Positions 41,249 through 45,463 of a stretch of DNA of 45,463 bases are shown piece after piece. Below the pieces are notes generated by a model, which saw only the letters and a list, made by a program, of their open reading frames with translations, was not told where the DNA came from and did not search any database. Origin of the DNA: an uncultured Acetatifactor sp. (lineage in GTDB: Bacteria > Bacillota > Clostridia > Lachnospirales > Lachnospiraceae); the NCBI GenBank assembly GCA_910577035.1, contig CAJTKW010000034.1, positions 1 through 45,463 on the forward strand, in the 5' to 3' direction. Every line of letters begins with the position of its first letter. Position 1 is the stretch's first letter. The position numbers and the translations under genes were made by a program.

Positions 41249-41356
41249 ATGCCAGTGGAAATGGAACAGGCCGGGTGCATTGCCGCCGCAAAGCTCAAGG
41301 GCTTTTCCTATGGCGCATTCATTTACGGCGGCGATGCTCTGTCGGAAGCTTCTTGA
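41249..41356 (+). pseudogene. C-terminal fragment of a nucleoside phosphorylase-family gene
   Basis: A 35-codon frame reads VEMEQAGCIAAAKLKG then AFIYGGD. This matches the C-terminal core of PNP/uridine phosphorylase-family proteins, where the MEcsAl stretch binds the ribose and a YGGDD motif follows. The N-terminal 200 or so residues are missing; the upstream neighbour is the intact arcC stop 8 bp away. There is no ribosome site. It looks like a deletion remnant. It was read directly; the family match is from memory. Confidence 0.6.
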
Positions 41357-41381
41357 AATCATCTGACAGCTTCTACAGGGA

Positions 41382-41861
41382 TCAGGCGCCCCGGGTACAG
41401 GCAAGTGCCGCCGCCAGGGCGCCGATGATGATACAGAAATCCGATATATTAAATACTACTTGTCTCAGTCGTCCCCATTTCACGCCAAAGCTCAAATAGT
41501 CCACCACATACTTCCGCTTCAGCCTGTCGTAGGTATTGCTGAATGCCCCGCCCAGCAGCAGCGCCAGGCCTGTCCGGAGCAGATTGTTCCCCCGATGTCC
41601 GAGACTGATTACAAATACCACCGTCAGGACCGCAGTCAGCACCAGGGAGAGTACCGCCACCAGGGACTGCTTCCCTTCCCCTGTGTTGAGTATCATCCCC
41701 CGGTTATGATGTCTTCTGAGAATCAGTTTCCCTCCCAGCAGATTCTGTTCACATTTTCCGGTTCCCCTGGCAGGAATGTACTTTTCCACCCGATTTTTGA
41801 GATGCAAATCCCCGAAAAAAATAACCAACACTATTGTCACAAACCCAATGACTGCAGCCAT
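41382..41861 (-). CDS. lspA: Signal peptidase II family protein
   Basis: 159 residues with four predicted membrane helices. The two catalytic aspartates are D121 (YVVDYLSF) and D141 (FNISDFCI), preceded by LGGAFSNTYDRL (about 105-114). It cleaves lipoprotein signal peptides after lipidation. ATG 41861 has GGAGGG 9 nt upstream; a start 13 codons earlier (41900) is possible. The region near 40-65 is unusually rich in Arg/His/Lys (RRHHNRGMILN). Because several lipoproteins lie in this window, an additional specialised LspA is plausible. Confidence 0.8.
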   Translation of the reverse strand: MAAVIGFVTIVLVIFFGDLHLKNRVEKYIPARGTGKCEQNLLGGKLILRRHHNRGMILNTGEGKQSLVAVLSLVLTAVLTVVFVISLGHRGNNLLRTGLALLLGGAFSNTYDRLKRKYVVDYLSFGVKWGRLRQVVFNISDFCIIIGALAAALACTRGA

Positions 41862-41951
41862 ACTCTCTTTCCCTCCATCTGTCACCTTGTGAATTGTCAT
41901 ACTAAGCTCCCACGGCCAGATTGTGCCGTCAATTCTGCATGGCTGAACTGG

Positions 41952-42689
41952 TCAGTCATAGTCTACGCTTACCAGGCACAGGCCCTGGGGCGGCGCGGTG
42001 GGACCTGCCTTCTGCCGTTCCGGGTTCTCAAGAGCCGCCCTGATCTGTTCTGGGGCCATGCGGCCGCACCCCGCTTCCAACAGTGTCCCCACCATAATGC
42101 GTACCATATTCTGCAGGAATCCCGTGCCGTGGACAATGAAGCGGATATAGCCTCCGTCACGTTCAATCTCGATCTTGTCCACCCTGCGCACCGTAGATTT
42201 CTTCATCCGGGGATTGACACAGAAATTCCTGAAATCATGCTCCCCCTTCAGAGCCTCTGCCGCCTGGCGCATCAGCTCCACATCCGGCCTTTCCTCCAGC
42301 CTTGTATAATATTTCCGGTCAAACACAGGCTTTACATCCCCGTCATGACAAGTGTACCGATAGGTCTTGCCAATGGCGTTATACCTGGCATGAAATCGTG
42401 CAGATGCCTCCCGCACTTCCAGCACCGCGATGTCATCCGGCAGATACTGGTTCATATAGTCCCTGATCTCCTCCGGCGTCCTTTCCGTTTCCAGATGTGC
42501 GTTTGCCGTCATCCCCTCCGCATGGACCCCTCCGTCCGTGCGCCCCGCGCCGATGACCTCCGTCTCCCGGCCGCACATCAGGGACAGCACGCTCTCCAGC
42601 TTACCCTGAATGGTGTTCTGTTCCGGTTGTCTCTGCCAGCCGTAATATCTGGTTCCGTCATATTGGATCAGAAATCTGTAATTTTTCAT
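41952..42689 (-). CDS. truA: tRNA pseudouridine(38-40) synthase
   Basis: 245 residues. The catalytic D52 lies in GAGRTDGGVHA (47-57). N-terminal FLIQYDGTRYYGWQRQP and C-terminal HGTGFLQNMVRIMVGTLLE fit TruA. It isomerises uridines 38-40 in tRNA anticodon arms. GGGAGGG precedes the ATG. lspA follows 90 bp downstream. Confidence 0.95.
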   Translation of the reverse strand: MKNYRFLIQYDGTRYYGWQRQPEQNTIQGKLESVLSLMCGRETEVIGAGRTDGGVHAEGMTANAHLETERTPEEIRDYMNQYLPDDIAVLEVREASARFHARYNAIGKTYRYTCHDGDVKPVFDRKYYTRLEERPDVELMRQAAEALKGEHDFRNFCVNPRMKKSTVRRVDKIEIERDGGYIRFIVHGTGFLQNMVRIMVGTLLEAGCGRMAPEQIRAALENPERQKAGPTAPPQGLCLVSVDYD

Positions 42690-42768
42690 AGGCCCTCCCT
42701 GACCATACTTGCCGCCGTGACAATTTATTTTAAGTTATACTACCAAAATTGAAAAAAATATAGTATAC

Positions 42769-42788
42769 TTTAGAAAAGATATTCTAAA
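42769..42788 (+). promoter_or_regulatory. Palindromic operator before the XRE gene
   Basis: TTTAGAA (42769-42775) and TTCTAAA (42782-42788), a perfect 7-bp inverted repeat with a 6-bp spacer in an AT-rich leader. It overlaps the downstream side of a possible TATACT -10 (42764-42769). It may be the autoregulatory site of the XRE protein. No good -35 was found at standard spacing. Confidence 0.4.
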
Positions 42789-42815
42789 TTTTTCTTTAAT
42801 TCGGAGGATAACATC

Positions 42816-43142
42816 ATGAGCAACGATCAATTTGAAAACCTTGGCTCGCAGGTAAAGGAACTGCGCATCCAGATGAAACTCACCCAGGCAGAGGTAGCCA
42901 GCGCCCTGAACGTAACGCCCGGCTACATCAGCAATGTTGAGAACAACAGGACTGCCATGTCCCTCAGAGTGCTGATCTATTATGCACGTCTGATGAATAT
43001 GACCCTTGACTCGCTGATCGGAAGAATCGCCCCTGATTATAAGCAGACCGCTCTGGACAACGAGCTGATGCAGCTGGCATCCAAGCTGGACGACACCCAG
43101 AAGACCAAACTGATCAAAACGATCAAGCTGTGGCTGAAATAG
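42816..43142 (+). CDS. XRE family helix-turn-helix regulator
   Basis: 108 residues. The HTH spans about 22-58 (MKLTQAEVASALNVTPGYIS), followed by a helical region and a basic C-terminal helix (KTKLIKTIKLWLK). It resembles short clostridial XRE regulators of unknown target. CGGAGG precedes the ATG. It is divergent from truA and stands alone. Confidence 0.88.
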   Translation: MSNDQFENLGSQVKELRIQMKLTQAEVASALNVTPGYISNVENNRTAMSLRVLIYYARLMNMTLDSLIGRIAPDYKQTALDNELMQLASKLDDTQKTKLIKTIKLWLK

Positions 43143-43178
43143 TCCTGCGGTTTCGCCGGCACATAATTACTCCCCTCC

Positions 43179-43226
43179 CCTGCGGCCTCTGTTTCAAGAC
43201 CGGCCGCAGGAGACGTTGTTTTGTTG
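43179..43226 (+). terminator. Probable terminator of the XRE gene
   Basis: CCTGCGGCC (43179-43187) pairs with GGCCGCAGG (43202-43210) around a 14-nt loop and is followed by a T-rich tract (GTTGTTTTGTTG). Confidence 0.5.
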
Positions 43227-43236
43227 TCCATGCAGG

Positions 43237-43265
43237 CAAAAAGCAACCACATTTTTATGGCTGCT
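43237..43265 (-). terminator. Terminator of the zinc-ribbon gene
   Basis: On the minus strand AGCAGCCA (rc 43258-43265) pairs with TGGTTGCT (rc 43242-43249), one G-U pair, followed by TTTTTG. It lies 17 nt past the stop at 43282. Confidence 0.6.
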
Positions 43266-43281
43266 TTCAAATCCGGTTTCT

Positions 43282-43704
43282 TTATTTCTGAACGTATTGA
43301 ATTCCACAGGCATTGCACGCGGAATAATAGCCGCCGTCCTCTTCCCGCACAAAGAGCAGTTTCCCACAGCTGCTGCATCGGCGAATGCGGATGCCGGTAC
43401 TGCCCTGGTCGCCGGGCAATTCTCCGGAAGGCTCCTGGGCCTTCTCCCGCCCAGGCAGCCCCCCTGTCTCCTGCCCGCAGGAATCTCCCGAAGGTTCCTT
43501 ACCGGCAGACTGCCTCTGCAAATGTCCCGGCTTTTCCTCCCGGGCCGGCCGTTTCCCCAAATCTTCCGCGGCCTTCTTCCCAGGCGTCTCCCCCCCTGTT
43601 TCCTGCCCGCCAAGAGGCTCCGGCAATTCTCCAAAGTCCTCCTCCAGGCCGAACAGAGTAAGCTGTCCGTCGTCATCTAAATTATCAAATATCCCAATAT
43701 CCAT
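43282..43704 (-). CDS. Small zinc-ribbon protein of unknown function
   Basis: 140 residues. The N-terminus MDIGIFDNLDDDGQLTLFG is acidic, the middle 70 residues are a Gly/Glu/Pro/Lys low-complexity stretch, and the C-terminus is a zinc ribbon (CSSCG and CNACG). ATG 43704 follows GAGGG closely; the frame runs 44 codons further upstream into the HAD gene end, without a ribosome site. No function can be assigned. It is 82 bp downstream of the HAD gene on the same strand. Confidence 0.65.
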   Translation of the reverse strand: MDIGIFDNLDDDGQLTLFGLEEDFGELPEPLGGQETGGETPGKKAAEDLGKRPAREEKPGHLQRQSAGKEPSGDSCGQETGGLPGREKAQEPSGELPGDQGSTGIRIRRCSSCGKLLFVREEDGGYYSACNACGIQYVQK

Positions 43705-43786
43705 ATGTCCCTCTTTATAGAAATGTCTTTGCCTCTCAGTCACAGTATACTCCCAATAGCATGACACCGCAAGATGTGCCCGGAGT

Positions 43787-44599
43787 TTACAGGGAAAAAT
43801 GCTGCTCCAGCCACTTTGCCACGCCGTCCTCGTCATTGGAACCTATCACTGCCGTAGCCTTTTTCTTCAATTCCTCATGGGCGTTTGCCACCGCATAACA
43901 TTCATCGGCAATTTCAAACATATCAATATCATTTTTCCCGTCCCCAAAGGCAATTACTTTGTCACATCCCAGCATACCCTTAAGCTGCATTACCGCATTT
44001 GCCTTTGATGCCGCCTTGGGCATGATCTCAAGCCACTGCTCCTTAGTATAAATATCCCTTTGGTAAACGCAGTGGAAGGCATCCCTGTATTTCACATAGA
44101 AAGGCTCCAGCTTCTCCGGCTCGTCGATGCAGGTAATATAAAATATGTCCCCCTGCTTCAGCTCCTCCGGCGCCGAAACAATATTTGTGCGAATATCCCC
44201 CCTGCGGCTTTCCAGGAAAGCGCGTTCCCCCCTTGTACACTTCTCCGGAAGTATGGAAAACTTTTCTTTCCTGTCAATATAAGCATATACGATGGGATAA
44301 ATCCCGCTTTCAAACAGCTCGTCAAGCACATCCTGAATTTCCCTGCCAAAATAATTTGCGGTCAGTATTTCCTCCGTCACATTATCCCGGATAAAGGCGC
44401 CGTTATAAATCATCAGCGGAATTTCCGCGCGCAGGCCTGCGCTCACCTTCTTAGCAGTCACCAGGGATCTGGCCGTGGCATAGGAGAATATCATCCCTTT
44501 CTTTGTCAGCTCGTTTATGACACCGCAGGTATATTCCGACAGACGTTCATCACTTCTCAACAATGTGCCGTCCAAATCAGATACATAAAGACATTTCAT
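43787..44599 (-). CDS. Cof-like HAD-IIB hydrolase
   Basis: 270 residues. HAD motif I is DLDGT with D8 and D10, motif II is the ATARS region near 41-45, and motif IV is FGDGKNDIDMF with the metal-binding aspartates. The C2 cap lies between. These are magnesium-dependent phosphatases of sugar phosphates or cofactors. GAGGAGGGGG precedes the ATG. A TACAAT in the 60-bp upstream gap may be a -10. Confidence 0.9.
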   Translation of the reverse strand: MKCLYVSDLDGTLLRSDERLSEYTCGVINELTKKGMIFSYATARSLVTAKKVSAGLRAEIPLMIYNGAFIRDNVTEEILTANYFGREIQDVLDELFESGIYPIVYAYIDRKEKFSILPEKCTRGERAFLESRRGDIRTNIVSAPEELKQGDIFYITCIDEPEKLEPFYVKYRDAFHCVYQRDIYTKEQWLEIMPKAASKANAVMQLKGMLGCDKVIAFGDGKNDIDMFEIADECYAVANAHEELKKKATAVIGSNDEDGVAKWLEQHFSL

Positions 44600-44659
44600 G
44601 AAACCCCCTCCTCAGCGTCTGCCGCAGAATCCTGATTGTACCCTTATCCTGTCTGACCG

Positions 44660-45010
44660 TTACAGGCCATTCCATATTGTCTGCAGTTTCCCTTTCAACG
44701 CCGGTATTTCTTCTGTAACAGCCTCCCACACTGTTTCATTATCAATGATATCATAATCATGCGCGTAAATATTTCGCATCCCTTTTATTTGTCTCCATGG
44801 AATCTCTGAGTACTTACTCATAAAATCTTCATCCAGTTTTGTAACAAGCTCTCCTAACTGAATAATACACATTCCACAGGCAAACTGAAATTCCGTATCA
44901 TGTATAAAGTCATCTTTGGCAAAATGATGTTTCTCTAACATCCGAGCAATTTCATTACAATACCAAATCATCTTTTGCAATATAATCCTCTCCGCTTCTT
45001 TCCCTCTCAT
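44660..45010 (-). CDS. hepT: HepT-like toxin of an MNT/HEPT pair
   Basis: 116-residue helical protein of the HEPN/DUF86 type. The RNase-like motif R-x4-H-x-Y is present as R79, H84 and Y86 (RNIYAHDY), after the family's PWRQIKGM. In characterised pairs HepT is a toxin neutralised when MntA AMPylates a tyrosine in this motif. It overlaps mntA by 56 bp, with GAGGTG before its ATG. Confidence 0.88.
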   Translation of the reverse strand: MRGKEAERIILQKMIWYCNEIARMLEKHHFAKDDFIHDTEFQFACGMCIIQLGELVTKLDEDFMSKYSEIPWRQIKGMRNIYAHDYDIIDNETVWEAVTEEIPALKGKLQTIWNGL

Positions 45011-45296
45011 AAATCTTCACCTCATCCCTGTCTACCTCTTTCAAAAAAACTTCATCCTTGATCGCATTTTTCATAACCAAATCAACGTGACACCGGAACG
45101 TATCTTCTAAATCCGCAATCATTCCACAGTATGCCAAAAGCCCCTTCATTCTCCCCTTCCGAACCAGAAAATCCAGGTCGCTTTTTTCATCCGCATCCCC
45201 TCTTGCATAAGATCCGAACAGGCTAAGCTCCTCCACTCCATACCGAATTGCTATCGGAATAGCTTTTGTCTTGATTTCCTCTATCGTATAAGGCAT
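44955..45296 (-). CDS. mntA: MntA-type minimal nucleotidyltransferase antitoxin
   Basis: 113 residues with the nucleotidyltransferase signature GSYARGD followed by D-L-D (G28, S29, D40, D42). It is the antitoxin half of the MNT/HEPT system and acts by adding AMP to HepT. ATG 45296 has GGAGG 5 nt upstream; the frame opens 9 codons earlier. It is the first gene of the pair, from a strong promoter at 45380-45408. Confidence 0.88.
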   Translation of the reverse strand: MPYTIEEIKTKAIPIAIRYGVEELSLFGSYARGDADEKSDLDFLVRKGRMKGLLAYCGMIADLEDTFRCHVDLVMKNAIKDEVFLKEVDRDEVKIYERERSGEDYIAKDDLVL

Positions 45297-45379
45297 ATGT
45301 TCCTCCACTCTGCTTTCACTCATATACAGACCCTCGTGCCAAATATCAATATAACATACCTCATGTCTTCTCTGAGTTG

Positions 45380-45408
45380 ATTGTACACGGTGGATCCTAT
45401 GCTGTCAA
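45380..45408 (-). promoter_or_regulatory. Promoter of the MNT/HEPT operon
   Basis: On the minus strand TTGACA (rc 45403-45408), 17 bp, TACAAT (rc 45380-45385). The -35 box directly abuts the dispersed repeat copy at 45409-45463. The leader is about 80 nt; nothing else was seen in it. Confidence 0.65.
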
Positions 45409-45463
45409 CCGGCGGATGCGCACGGATTTGCAGGGGTTTTTGTTGCTTCGCAACGCAGAATCC
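45409..45463 (-). repeat. Dispersed repeat, copy 2 (reaches the window edge)
   Basis: Reverse complement of the 9381-9433 unit with two substitutions and two one-base insertions. Its small hairpin is GTTGC-GAA-GCAAC. It runs to the last base, so its outer end may be cut off. Confidence 0.65.

Noticed and set aside
1..45463. tRNA, rRNA or CRISPR array
   Set aside because: No cloverleaf-like intergenic sequence, rRNA signature or regularly spaced repeats were seen in any gap; gaps are short and accounted for.

Overview
The window looks like the chromosome of a flagellated, moderately GC-rich Firmicute, most likely a gut Lachnospiraceae. The grounds are a csrA-flagellin pair, strong AGGAGG ribosome sites, many c-di-GMP and chemotaxis proteins, plant-polysaccharide glycosidases (GH5, GH127), and a carbamate kinase variant with LGHNALG at its N-terminus. 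The family-level call is inference. No rRNA, tRNA, CRISPR array or complete insertion sequence was seen.

Layout. 0.1-1.2 kb: a promoter, a structured leader and an Rpn-family nuclease. 1.2-8.2 kb (minus strand): csrA, a 614-residue flagellin, a large methyltransferase-glycosyltransferase fusion and an FkbM-type methyltransferase, which together look like a filament and filament-modification unit. 8.3-9.2 kb: the highlight, a 952-bp segment bounded by a perfect 30-bp inverted repeat. It holds a small FimB/FimE-sized tyrosine recombinase, that gene's terminator, and an outward-facing flagellar sigma-28 (sigma-D) promoter. As sequenced, the promoter points away from csrA-hag. Inversion would place it about 100 nt upstream of csrA, pointing at csrA-hag. 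This is a tyrosine-recombinase counterpart of the Salmonella Hin switch, and the window appears to show the OFF state.

9.6-13.3 kb: a chemoreceptor and a PAS/degenerate-GGDEF/EAL phosphodiesterase. 13.3-19.1 kb: DUF2264 protein plus a heterodimeric ABC exporter. 19.2-20.5 kb: a GH5 lipoprotein. 20.8-23.4 kb: a soluble zinc-binding chemoreceptor followed by a membrane HD-GYP phosphodiesterase. 23.5-29.3 kb: GH127 arabinofuranosidase, an RsiV-like lipoprotein and a tocopherol-cyclase-like protein. 29.2-34.6 kb: an ABC-2 export operon headed by a zinc-ribbon membrane protein. 34.7-38.6 kb: a sulfur operon cysK-metN-metI-metQ-rrf2 with a candidate operator. 38.8-41.4 kb: aroA, arcC and a nucleoside phosphorylase fragment. 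41.4-45.3 kb: lspA, truA, an XRE regulator, a zinc-ribbon protein, a HAD phosphatase and an MNT/HEPT toxin-antitoxin pair. A 53-55 bp dispersed repeat occurs beside the switch and again, inverted, at the right end of the window.

How the parts fit: switch orientation would decide whether sigma-28 RNA polymerase transcribes csrA-hag. CsrA would then limit hag translation through a leader hairpin that shows GGA in its loop and through the ribosome site. The chemoreceptors and c-di-GMP phosphodiesterases nearby belong to the same motility programme. All functional calls rest on motifs read by eye; no database search was possible.
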